DNA of 64,000 nt. It comes from an uncultured Granulosicoccus sp. (GTDB taxonomy: Bacteria; Pseudomonadota; Gammaproteobacteria; Granulosicoccales; Granulosicoccaceae). Shown piece by piece: positions 44,439 through 53,010 of this stretch. The notes beneath the pieces were generated by a model. It was not told the origin of the DNA, did not search any database, and saw only the letters and a list, made by a program, of their open reading frames with translations. The DNA is taken from NCBI GenBank assembly GCA_947492525.1, contig CANLNQ010000028.1:1-64000 (forward strand), given 5' to 3'. Each line of letters starts with the position of its first letter. The first letter of the stretch is position 1. The position numbers and the translations under genes were made by a program.

Positions 44439-45419
44439 ATGACTGAAACTCGATTGGAAACCCCGCGCATCGAAGCGCAGTTGCCACCCAGCTCGGATCC
44501 GTTCGGTGAAGTGCTGCAGCTGCTGCGACTGAATGGTGTGCTCTACTGCAACTCACAATTGAGCGCACCCTGGGGCATCGAGCTGCCGCACCTTCCCGGG
44601 GTCATGAATGTGGAAGTGGTGACAGCCGGACAGTGCTGGATCGAATTCGAGGGCGAACAGCCAGTACACATGCCGGAGGGCAGCCTTGTATTGATCCCGC
44701 ATGGACGTCGCCACGTCCTGCGTGGAAGCCCCGGAGACAAGGCCACCAGGCTTGAAGATATTCCGGTCGAGAAAATCGGGGATCGTTTCGAGAACATGAC
44801 GTTCGGCGGGGGAGGTCGACTCACCCAAGTCACATACTACGGCGTGCGATTTGATCCGTATCTGGCCGATCGCCTGCTTCGTTTACTCCCCGACATGCTG
44901 CATCTGCGCACGCACATCAATGATGGCAGCTGGTTGCAGAGCACGATACAGTTCATTGCGCGCGAAGCGCAGTTGCGCCTGCCCGGCAGCGAAACCGTCA
45001 TCACTCGATTGGCGGACATTCTCGTCATCCAGGCCATTCGCACCTGGATCGAGAGCGTGCGTGAGGAAGAGCAGGGATGGATTGCCGCCTTGCACGATCC
45101 CCAGATTGGCAAGGCCATGTCGCTGATGCATCGGCATCCGCAACGTGACTGGCGCGTCGAGAGTCTCGCCCATGAGGTCGGTATGTCACGCTCCGGGTTT
45201 TCAGCACGATTCACTGCCATGGCCGGCGAGTCAGTAAAACAGTATCTGACCGGACTACGCATGCAGCTGGCACACCGGGAACTGCGCGAAACCACCGATA
45301 CTCTGGCCCGGATTGCCGAACGCGTTGGCTATCAGTCAGAGCATGCCTTCAACCGTGCATTCAAGCGAGAGGTGGGCATGGCACCCGGGGCCGTACGCAA
45401 GCTTTGTACACGATTGTAA
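44439..45419 (+). CDS. AraC-family regulator with cupin sensor
   Basis: The 326-residue protein has an N-terminal cupin-like sensor (residues 20-190; cupin pattern around IEFEGEQPVHMPEGSLVLIPHG) and a C-terminal double helix-turn-helix. It ends in RVESLAHEVGMSRSGFSARF ... IAERVGYQSEHAFNRAFKR. This layout matches the AraC/cupin_6 group that sits beside oxidoreductase genes. It is divergent from the NmrA-like gene, its probable target. Confidence 0.93.
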   Translation: MTETRLETPRIEAQLPPSSDPFGEVLQLLRLNGVLYCNSQLSAPWGIELPHLPGVMNVEVVTAGQCWIEFEGEQPVHMPEGSLVLIPHGRRHVLRGSPGDKATRLEDIPVEKIGDRFENMTFGGGGRLTQVTYYGVRFDPYLADRLLRLLPDMLHLRTHINDGSWLQSTIQFIAREAQLRLPGSETVITRLADILVIQAIRTWIESVREEEQGWIAALHDPQIGKAMSLMHRHPQRDWRVESLAHEVGMSRSGFSARFTAMAGESVKQYLTGLRMQLAHRELRETTDTLARIAERVGYQSEHAFNRAFKREVGMAPGAVRKLCTRL

Positions 45420-45745
45420 CGACAAGGACATTTCGATCAGCAAAAAATCATGGCCTTGTCGCTATCGTGATCGGGTCTTGATGGCTTCGCGCCACAGCGC
45501 AACACCGCCATTTCTGTGCAAGGCCAGGGTGTTCCTCAGCACTTCTTGATACAGATCAATTTGCACACGCATTTATATACGCCTATCCATATGCAAATGA
45601 TCGAGCCGGGCGTATCATGACGTCATCATGACATTCAAGGATGGGATGCGAGATGGGCAATCACTGCCTCGTACCGAGTGCAGTGTTCGCCTGGTCGCGC
45701 ATGCAACCGATCGAGTGTTGTCGAGTTGTCTTGCTAGAGGTCACC
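45420..45745. promoter_or_regulatory. Upstream region of the DUF318 permease
   Basis: A 326-bp region without a credible gene. At 45570-45599 an AT-rich imperfect palindrome (half-sites CATTTATATACG and CATTTGCATATGG read inwards) has the look of an ArsR/SmtB-type metal-regulator operator. No such regulator gene is present in the window, so this is a weak call. Confidence 0.4.
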
Positions 45746-46804
45746 ATGACTACTGAAACGCATGTTCATGATCATCATGACAGCACCACCGACTGGCAGT
45801 GGTACCTGGCTGTTCTTGCAGCCGCTCTTGTCGGCTGGCTCGTCTACGGACAGCTGATCCCGTTCTCGGAGTGGGCTACCTCACTCCTGCCGATATCACG
45901 TCACAGCCATACGGGAGAGGCCGTTGCGTTCTTTTTCTACGACGTGCCCAAGGTGCTTCTGCTGCTGACGGCCATCGTGTTTGTTACCGGCGTGTTGCGT
46001 AGCTGGTTCAGTCCCGAGAAAACACGCGCTATTCTTGCAGGCAAACGCGAGATCATCGGATATCCCATCGCCGCCTTGCTCGGTGTACTGACACCATTCT
46101 GCTCGTGCTCCTCGGTGCCCTTGTTCATCGGCTTTGTCTCTGCAGGCATACCGCTGGGTGTGACCTTCTCGTTTCTTATCGCAGGTCCGATGGTGGGGCC
46201 AGTGGGACTTGGCCTGCTATACGGGCTTGTGGGATGGCAGGTGGCGACGATCTACCTGGTGTTCGGTTTTTCCATTGCCATGGTTGCAGGCTGGGTAATG
46301 GGCCGTATGAAACTGGAGCGCTACCTGCAGGACTGGGTTCGCGAGATGAATGCCAGCCCACCGGTTGAGCTGCCGCAGGAACAGATGACTCTGGTAGACC
46401 GCTTGAAGACAGGCGTCGAACAGGTGCGCGAGATTGTCAGCAAGGTCTGGATCTGGGTTGTGATCGGCATCAGTATCGGTGCCTTGATCCATGGCTACGT
46501 GCCTGAATCGATGATGTTGCAGATCATGGGAGGTGAAGCCTGGTGGTCCGTACCCGCTGCGGTGGTGGTCGGTGTACCGATGTATACCAATGCCGCGGGG
46601 GTCATCCCCATCGTGGAGGCACTACTGGGAAAGGGCGCCGCCCTGGGTACGACACTCGCCTTCATGATGTCCGTGATCGCGCTCAGTCTGCCCGAAATGA
46701 TCATTCTCAAGCAAGTGTTGACGCTACGCCTCATCGGCATCTTCATCGCGGTGGTCGCCTCGGGCATCCTGGCAACCGGCTATCTGTTCAATACCATTCT
46801 CTAG
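45746..46804 (+). CDS. DUF318/ArsP-type permease
   Basis: The 352-residue inner-membrane protein begins with a His-rich segment (HVHDHHD) and has about eight transmembrane helices. The family motif FCSCSSVPLF contains the paired cysteines. DUF318 members include ArsP, an exporter of methylated arsenicals, and permeases paired with a small redox protein, as here. GAGG precedes the ATG at 45746. The gene for a CxxC protein follows after 12 bp. The substrate may be a metal or metalloid, by inference. Confidence 0.85.
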   Translation: MTTETHVHDHHDSTTDWQWYLAVLAAALVGWLVYGQLIPFSEWATSLLPISRHSHTGEAVAFFFYDVPKVLLLLTAIVFVTGVLRSWFSPEKTRAILAGKREIIGYPIAALLGVLTPFCSCSSVPLFIGFVSAGIPLGVTFSFLIAGPMVGPVGLGLLYGLVGWQVATIYLVFGFSIAMVAGWVMGRMKLERYLQDWVREMNASPPVELPQEQMTLVDRLKTGVEQVREIVSKVWIWVVIGISIGALIHGYVPESMMLQIMGGEAWWSVPAAVVVGVPMYTNAAGVIPIVEALLGKGAALGTTLAFMMSVIALSLPEMIILKQVLTLRLIGIFIAVVASGILATGYLFNTIL

Positions 46805-46816
46805 GTAGATCGAATC

Positions 46817-47053
46817 ATGAAAAACGTCAAGATATACGGCCCCGGCTGCACTCGCTGTGACAAGACAGAGGTACTGGTGAAGGAAGCCGCGGCAAGGCTC
46901 GGCATCGATGTGGATGTCGAGAAAATCAGCGACGCCAGATCGATCGCCATGGCGGGAGTCATCTCCACACCCGGTCTGGCTATCGACGGCAAGCTCGTTC
47001 ATGCAGGTGGCCTGCCCGATGCCGCCAGACTCGATGACTGGCTGTCAGCCTGA
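46817..47053 (+). CDS. Small thioredoxin-like redox-active disulphide protein
   Basis: The 78-residue protein has a thioredoxin fold with active site GPGCTRC (CxxC at residues 11-14) and the cis-Pro block ISTPGLAIDGKLVHAG. It resembles the 'redox-active disulfide protein 2' family (TIGR00412 type), which commonly follows DUF318 permease genes. It probably reduces cysteines of the permease or its cargo. Confidence 0.9.
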   Translation: MKNVKIYGPGCTRCDKTEVLVKEAAARLGIDVDVEKISDARSIAMAGVISTPGLAIDGKLVHAGGLPDAARLDDWLSA

Positions 47054-47115
47054 CGGGAAAGATCAGAATGGTTACGGAAGACCCGGGCAGTAAGCTTGCG
47101 ACAGATTGATGAGGG

Positions 47116-47152
47116 TGCCAGTCGCTTGCTCAGAGAAACGTCCTGACTGGCA
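47116..47152. terminator. Inverted repeat between convergent genes
   Basis: TGCCAGTC (47116-47123) and GACTGGCA (47145-47152) form an 8-bp stem with a 21-base loop directly before the stop codon of the convergent LacI-type gene. It is a weak terminator candidate. Confidence 0.35.
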
Positions 47153-48190
47153 TCACAATGCCTCGTGGCTCGCCCCATTGATACGCAAGGTGGTCTTCAC
47201 CAGTTCCTGACAGTCCTCGGGTGACGAGCCAGCCATGCGTTTAAGCAGCAGGTCTGCCAGTTTCCAACCCGCTTCCTGCCTGGAAAAATGCGAGGTGTAG
47301 ACCTTGGTGGCCACGTATTCGCCAATATTGGTCCCGGAACGCAGGGCAAACCCCAGGCGTTCAACGCCTGGGCCGAGTCGATCGCGCACGCCGGCACGCA
47401 CGCCCAGAAAGGTAAGCTCGTTGACACAGACAAAGCTGTCAGCGCCGGCATCCAGGAGTCCACCGGCAGCCTTGCGAGCACGGTCTGCATTGAGCATGTC
47501 GTGATGTACCAACGCCGAGTCGTATTCGATACCATATTCCTGAAGTGCCTTTTCATAACCTCGCACACGCTGGCGAACATAGCTGTAGCGCAGATCCCCA
47601 TCGACCAGCGCCACCCGTCTGTATCCATCCTTCAGCAGGGCAGTCGTGCTCTGCCAGACGGCAAACTCATTGTCGATATCAAACCAGGCGTGTGGCGACA
47701 GTAGCTCCGTACGACCGTATGTCACGAAAGGGACATCCACCTCGAGCAGCAGCTTGACGCGTTCATCCTGCAACTCGGTGTGATCCAGTATCAGTCCGTC
47801 AGCGCTGCGTCCTCGAACCACATCGCTGACTTGCTCCAGTGCCAGGTCACCCATCGCCACCGGTATCGCACGCACCGAATAATCAGTGTCGGCAAGCCGC
47901 TTGTGGATGCCTTGCAACAACCCCACCGAGCCGGAATCGCCGATTTCCTCCTCCTCGGTGAAGCTGAGAAACGCCATGATGACCAGCGTCTTGCCGGTTC
48001 GCAGTTTTGCCCCCTCGAGATTGCGGACATAGCCCAGACGGTCGGCAGTCTTGCGCACTTTGAGCACCATCTCGGGACCCACCTTGTAGCCATCCTTGAG
48101 CGCGCGCGCAACCGTCGTCACCGAGACACCCAGCTCGGCTGCTATGGTCTTCAGTGTCACCGGCTCACCGCCAAGACCGTTCCGGGCCAT
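47153..48190 (-). CDS. LacI-family regulator linked to beta-mannosidase
   Basis: The 345-residue protein has an N-terminal helix-turn-helix (TLKTIAAELGVSVTTVARAL, residues 12-31) and a sugar-sensor domain. It follows the GH2 mannosidase gene by only 3 bp on the same strand, so the two are one operon. A perfect 16-bp palindrome upstream of that operon is the likely operator. The C-terminal GASHEAL end is unremarkable. Confidence 0.93.
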   Translation of the reverse strand: MARNGLGGEPVTLKTIAAELGVSVTTVARALKDGYKVGPEMVLKVRKTADRLGYVRNLEGAKLRTGKTLVIMAFLSFTEEEEIGDSGSVGLLQGIHKRLADTDYSVRAIPVAMGDLALEQVSDVVRGRSADGLILDHTELQDERVKLLLEVDVPFVTYGRTELLSPHAWFDIDNEFAVWQSTTALLKDGYRRVALVDGDLRYSYVRQRVRGYEKALQEYGIEYDSALVHHDMLNADRARKAAGGLLDAGADSFVCVNELTFLGVRAGVRDRLGPGVERLGFALRSGTNIGEYVATKVYTSHFSRQEAGWKLADLLLKRMAGSSPEDCQELVKTTLRINGASHEAL

Positions 48191-48193
48191 ATC

Positions 48194-50644
48194 CTATCCT
48201 TTCAGAGAACGCGCCTCGGGGGCGCTGTCGGGCAGATGCGATCGCCTTTGACGGGTTGCTCGCAATACTCTCGGGCGCCTGGGCAGCAGGGTCAGACAAT
48301 TGTCAGACCATATCGTATCGCCGCCCAGATCCCACGTCACCCAGAGTGCTGGACGATCGGTGTGCAGCGTGACCAGCGGCGTGCCATCGGCGGCGGTTCC
48401 AGTTTCTGCCGTGATGGTTGGCAAGCCGATGTCGTACTCCTTGGGTCTTTTCGGCAGATACTCGTTCTCTCCCTTGTGCGTATCGCTCGGATCTGTCCAA
48501 TCGAAATGCACGAACGCATCCTCGGCCAGGGTACCGGCTGTGAGGCGTGCGACTTCCACTGCACGGTCTGTGGGACAACTTGCCTGCCACTGACCCAACT
48601 CCACGATATCTCCCTGAAAACGAACCGAGCGGGCATTGATGCTCAGCGTCACATCACTGCCGGTATCATTGACCGCCCACAGTACGATGTCACCGCTTTC
48701 GGCGTCCGGCTGCGCCGTGACCAACACGGGGGCATGAAATCGCCGCGCCAGATAATGGGTTGCTTTCCAGCCGCCACCGTATTCCAGGCTGGACCAACTC
48801 GCTACCGGCCAGGTGTCGTTCAGTTGCCAGTAGAGCGTACCCATACAGCGCGGCTTGCTTGAACGCCAGAACTCGATGGCGGTCTTCATGGCCAGACCCT
48901 GTCCGATCTGACTGAGCCAGACCATGTCCTCGAACCTGTCAGGAAAACGAAAGTAGCGCGTCAGAGTCTCGACAATCCGGCTGTTGCCACCCGGGTTGCG
49001 CTGATGCACATCCATCACTCTGGACGAGACATTACGATCCTCTTCTTCCGTGAAACTCTCGATCTGTCGCATCGAGGGGAAGGACTGGAATCCGAATTCT
49101 GAGCAGAAACGCGGACGCACAGATCGGTAGTGTTCGAAGTCCTTGGCCGAGTGCCAGACATCCCAGAAATGCATATCGCCTGAGGTGTCGTCGTGCCAGC
49201 CGTCGCCGAAGTTCAATAGGCCGACGCTCGGTGAGGATGGCCACCAGGGAATACCGGGTGCCTCATCGATGATGACTTCTTCCAGCGCGTGATTGAGACG
49301 CTCGTAGAGCGCAAGATAGCGATCCCGGTTGTCCTGCGACTCCTTGAACCAGCTCAGTGCACCTATCAGTTCGTTATCACCACACCAGAGAGCCATGCAG
49401 GGATGAATTGACAGACGACGTACCTGCTGCCGCGCCTCTACACGCACATTGTTCAGCCAGTTGCGGTCTTGAGCGGGGTAGGTATTGCAGGCGAACATGA
49501 AATCCTGCCAGATCATCAGACCACGCTCTGAGCACATCTCGTAGAACCAGTCTGGCTCATAGGTGCCGCCCCCCCAGATGCGCAGCATGTTCATATTGGC
49601 GTCGATGGCACTGTCGAGCAGATCGGCTACGGCTTCCGAAGTGGCGCGTTGCGGTAGCGCGTCGGCCGGAATCCAGTTGGCGCCCCGCATGAAGATCTCG
49701 CGTCCGTTGATGCGAAAGGCGAAACGATGCCCGATCTCGTCCTTATCGGTCAGTAGCTCGATCTCTCGTAAACCAATGCGTAGCTTGCGCACTTGGCCAC
49801 CGATCGATACCGTCACATCGTACATCTCCTGCTTGCCATGCCCCACCGGCCACCAGAGACGCGGCTGGTCGATCTCGAGAGACAAAGGCACTGTCTGGAT
49901 CCCCGGCCAGATCTGCACTGGCATTGTCATGTTGTTTTCGCCCACGCTCATGCGAGCATCGGTCTCAACCGGCCGATGGGCATCGATATGCAGGAGGACT
50001 TCGATGCGAACCCGTCCGTTTTCGTGAAACTGACGAACGAGTACATCGTCCAGACGCAGGGGATCGGTTCGTTGCAGGCGCACCTCACCGTGAATGCCAA
50101 GCGGGCTGAGTGCGATATTCCAGTCCCAGCCGGCATCGCACTGGGGTTTTCGCAGAAAATTGTAATGTGGAATGCGATTGTTCCAGTAGATATGGGGGAC
50201 TGGAAACGCTGCCTCGTCCGCTCGTTGAAGGGCCTCGGCAGAATTGGACAGAAATCGTATCTCCAGCCGATTTCGTCCGTCGACAAGGGCTTCGCTGACA
50301 TCCAGATCATGACGCTGAAACCGGTTTCCGATGTCTGCTATTCGAGTGCCGTTCAGATTGACAGCTGCATGGCAATCCACCCCGTCCAGGGTCAGGGTAT
50401 ACCGTCCTTCAACGACACCGACATCAAACTCCCGACTCAGCAGCCACTCACTCCGATGCACCCAATCGATGTCCGATTCTCGATCCCGCCAATAGGGATC
50501 CACAATGTGCCCGGCTTGCAATAAAGCGGAATGCACGTCGAACGGCACATCGACTTTCAAGGCTATCTCGCCCCTGACCAGGGCAAGGTGCCAACCAGCA
50601 TCAAGCGACAGAACAGGATCGGAATCCTGATGCAGTAAATTCAT
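48194..50644 (-). CDS. Beta-mannosidase-like GH2 hydrolase
   Basis: The 816-residue cytoplasmic enzyme has the GH2 order: jelly-roll (1-190), immunoglobulin-like (190-300), TIM barrel (300-610) and C-terminal strand domains. The acid/base is Glu425 in LWCGDNE and the nucleophile Glu516 in CSEFGFQS. NRIPHYNFLRKPQCDAGWDWN and MRGANWIPAD are typical of beta-mannosidases. No signal peptide is seen, so it acts on imported manno-oligosaccharides. No transporter is encoded beside it. Confidence 0.92.
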   Translation of the reverse strand: MNLLHQDSDPVLSLDAGWHLALVRGEIALKVDVPFDVHSALLQAGHIVDPYWRDRESDIDWVHRSEWLLSREFDVGVVEGRYTLTLDGVDCHAAVNLNGTRIADIGNRFQRHDLDVSEALVDGRNRLEIRFLSNSAEALQRADEAAFPVPHIYWNNRIPHYNFLRKPQCDAGWDWNIALSPLGIHGEVRLQRTDPLRLDDVLVRQFHENGRVRIEVLLHIDAHRPVETDARMSVGENNMTMPVQIWPGIQTVPLSLEIDQPRLWWPVGHGKQEMYDVTVSIGGQVRKLRIGLREIELLTDKDEIGHRFAFRINGREIFMRGANWIPADALPQRATSEAVADLLDSAIDANMNMLRIWGGGTYEPDWFYEMCSERGLMIWQDFMFACNTYPAQDRNWLNNVRVEARQQVRRLSIHPCMALWCGDNELIGALSWFKESQDNRDRYLALYERLNHALEEVIIDEAPGIPWWPSSPSVGLLNFGDGWHDDTSGDMHFWDVWHSAKDFEHYRSVRPRFCSEFGFQSFPSMRQIESFTEEEDRNVSSRVMDVHQRNPGGNSRIVETLTRYFRFPDRFEDMVWLSQIGQGLAMKTAIEFWRSSKPRCMGTLYWQLNDTWPVASWSSLEYGGGWKATHYLARRFHAPVLVTAQPDAESGDIVLWAVNDTGSDVTLSINARSVRFQGDIVELGQWQASCPTDRAVEVARLTAGTLAEDAFVHFDWTDPSDTHKGENEYLPKRPKEYDIGLPTITAETGTAADGTPLVTLHTDRPALWVTWDLGGDTIWSDNCLTLLPRRPRVLRATRQRRSHLPDSAPEARSLKG

Positions 50645-51018
50645 TGATGGTGTTCTCCAGATCCGAACAGGGCGAAGGGGTATTGCCCCGGCTCAGTTCG
50701 ACAATGAGTGGATAAACGGGCAGGGCTGACCAGCTTTGATTCACGATGTTCCTGCAGATTGAAGTTCCGCATCGGGCGGCTCACCGTTGAGTCATAGCCG
50801 GGAGGTTTAACGTTAAACCCTAGAGTAATATTGCCGAATGCAGCTTGTCAATGAAAAGATTTATCGATACACCCCGAGGACATCTTTCATGGTTGGAGGC
50901 GCCTTCAAGCCCTATACCAAAGATTGGGAACAGTCAAACTTGTGGCGAACTCGTTTACTGTGGTCGCTCTACACGCACCCGATTTGCGTCGAGTTACCTT
51001 CTGCAGAGACAGCTGACA
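50645..51018. other. Divergent intergenic region with operator
   Basis: About 370 bp between the mannosidase (leftward) and the SGHYxP protein (rightward). It holds a perfect palindrome (listed separately). The 174-base in-frame extension of the rightward gene, back to a TTG at 50845, lacks protein-like character; if that extension were real, the gap would be shorter. Confidence 0.45.
50804..50819. promoter_or_regulatory. Candidate LacI-family operator
   Basis: GGTTTAACGTTAAACC is a perfect 16-bp palindrome with a central CG, the classic LacI-family form. It lies 160 bp upstream of the mannosidase-lacI operon and probably lets the LacI protein repress its own operon. Confidence 0.65.
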
Positions 51019-52176
51019 ATGCCCCAAGCGCACGGTATGCCGACAGTCGAGGACTGGAAAAAATTAACCAAGCCTTACCAGAAAGGGACTCGAAATCTGA
51101 AACATGTTTTTTCTGGTCGCGGCGACAACATGAAGCAAGTCGATGGTGCGCTGACCTTGTACTGGAGGGTATTCAACGAATACTCATACATAAGCACCAG
51201 AGAACCGCCCATATTGGGTGCCTTGCAAGTGTTGGTTGCAGCGTGCGATTCATGGATCAATATCAAAGGTGCCAACCCACAAGGTGCCCTCACAGTGAAA
51301 AGACTCAGTGAGGTGCAGAAATTGAGGGCGATGGCCAAAGCCCAACATTCAATGCAGAATGCAAAAAGACGGGCACAGGCCATCGGTAATCTGGCCACTA
51401 CGGGATTGGCAGCGGACTATGCGAAAGAGGCAGCTACCCGCGGACCAATCCAAGGTGGTGGCACACATCGAGCTGCTGTCTCCGCATCCTCGGTTGTCGC
51501 ACTGAAAGGAGACGTCGACAACGATATACTCAGCCCGGCGGAAAAGCAGGCCCTGGGTCCGGTTCTGGCGATACTCGACAATCACGATTTATCGACAATG
51601 TCTCAAGCCCAGTTTCAGGCAATCGGCTTGCAACTCAAACAAGTCCACGACCCGAATTCGCTCAACTTCAGAGAACCCCCCGAAGTAGTGTATTTGAAGC
51701 GCTCCGGACGCGTTGCATTGATTGCCATACCCAACAATGGAAGGTTCGAGGATGCTTCAGGCCAGCCCTTTGACACGGGTATGACCGGGAACAGGATTTC
51801 ACTGGCCATGTACGCCATCGATAAATATGGCAGTGTCCTGATTCGGAAGGCATTCGGCCAGATGAACGGTAGAAATTTCAACCACTCTTCACTCGTCGGT
51901 GGCAAGGAAGTCATGTGTGCTGGAGAAATGGGCATTCGAAACGGCACGCTGGCTTATATCAACAACAATAGCGGACACTACCAGCCAAGTGCTGATCTGT
52001 TGAGAAGTGCATTGACCTGGATATACGCTCAAGGTATCGACGGCTTCAATGTCAAGGTTGAAAGCACAGTTCCCGGTCAACCCCATGGTCCCTGGAAGGG
52101 AATGAGCTTCTGCAGTCGAGGTTCTGCAGCGGCAAGTGATTGGACAGCTCAGGATGATCTGGCCAATCAGTTGTAG
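51019..52176 (+). CDS. Uncharacterised protein with SGHYxPS motif
   Basis: With the ATG at 51019 the product has 385 residues and no signal peptide. The C-terminal part contains GEMGIRNGTLAYINNNSGHYQPSADLL (about residues 297-323), a pattern I associate with C-terminal regions of some secreted effector-like bacterial proteins, though I cannot name a family. The rest is mixed helix and strand. Base composition is visibly richer in A/T than neighbouring genes, which suggests acquisition by transfer. Longer starts at 50845 (TTG) or 50851 are possible. Confidence 0.6.
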   Translation: MPQAHGMPTVEDWKKLTKPYQKGTRNLKHVFSGRGDNMKQVDGALTLYWRVFNEYSYISTREPPILGALQVLVAACDSWINIKGANPQGALTVKRLSEVQKLRAMAKAQHSMQNAKRRAQAIGNLATTGLAADYAKEAATRGPIQGGGTHRAAVSASSVVALKGDVDNDILSPAEKQALGPVLAILDNHDLSTMSQAQFQAIGLQLKQVHDPNSLNFREPPEVVYLKRSGRVALIAIPNNGRFEDASGQPFDTGMTGNRISLAMYAIDKYGSVLIRKAFGQMNGRNFNHSSLVGGKEVMCAGEMGIRNGTLAYINNNSGHYQPSADLLRSALTWIYAQGIDGFNVKVESTVPGQPHGPWKGMSFCSRGSAAASDWTAQDDLANQL

Positions 52177-52182
52177 CTATCA

Positions 52183-52620
52183 TTGCCGCGGTGGGTTCAA
52201 ACGGATATTCATGCGTCGATGCGAAGGTGGTCACTGGCCCGGCTGGGCAAGACTCGTTTCCGCATCGCGGGAACCGCAGAGTTCAACGGAATCAACTACG
52301 ACATACGTGACGACAGGATTAAACCACTGATCAACTGGTGTCGTCGCTATTTTCCACGCGTGGATACCGAGCACGTTATTCCATGGGCCGGCCTACGTCC
52401 CATGATGCCCGACATGATGCCGCGCGTCGGCGCCGGGAAACTCTCAGGTGTTTACTACAACACCGGCCACGGCCATCTTGGCTGGACCTTGTCCGCAGCT
52501 ACCGCCGAAGCGGTGGGAGATGTCATCTCGCAGAGCCTGCCCACGCACCACCCGATTTCAGTATCCAGCACGTTAGCAGGTTCAAGCGCTCAGGCCTGCA
52601 GCACAATCTCGAATCAATGA
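52183..52620 (+). pseudogene. 3' remnant of a D-amino acid dehydrogenase (DadA-like) gene
   Basis: This frame encodes only the C-terminal third of a DadA-type FAD oxidoreductase: RIAGTAEFNG, GLRPMMPDMMPRVG and GVYYNTGHGHLGWTLSAATAEAVG are typical end blocks. The FAD-binding N-terminus and about 300 residues are missing. The frame has no ribosome site and abuts the stop codon of the SGHYxP gene. It looks like a deletion relic, perhaps left when the island inserted. Confidence 0.8.
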
Positions 52621-52627
52621 GCTGGTA

Positions 52628-52754
52628 ATGATTCATTCTTGGCCGATTGAGCTCTGGCAACAGTTCCTGACCAATCCCGTGAACGGGCAAGTAACTGGCA
52701 GAGTCCGATCCGGAAGGGTTGTCACGACTTATCGCGTCAATTCAGATTGCTTGA
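52628..52754 (+). pseudogene. Deleted copy of the WQQFLxxPVxG-family gene
   Basis: The first 22 codons (IHSWPIELWQQFLTNPVNGQV) match the start of the intact gene at 32002. They join directly, and out of frame, to its 3' end (AESDPEGLSRLIAS, 52698-52740). About 90 internal codons are missing. The nucleotide match is clear at both ends. Confidence 0.8.
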
Positions 52755-53010
52755 GCGATCAACGAGCCCTGAGACTGCCAAACCGTGTCAAGCAAGGTAT
52801 TCCTGAACATCTTGCCGGTTTTATCTGCCGAACGTGCCGGGCGTGGAGACCTGCAATCATTGCAAGCCTGCAACCGTGAAGAACTCGCTGAGAATGGGCG
52901 TGATGTGCTGCATTCCTGCCCAAAGGTGCAGTGGCTGGCATCAATCAGCGTGTGCTAACGTCGAAACCTCACACTATCGCTGCATTCGGTGATTGCCGAG
53001 GGGGTGCGCC

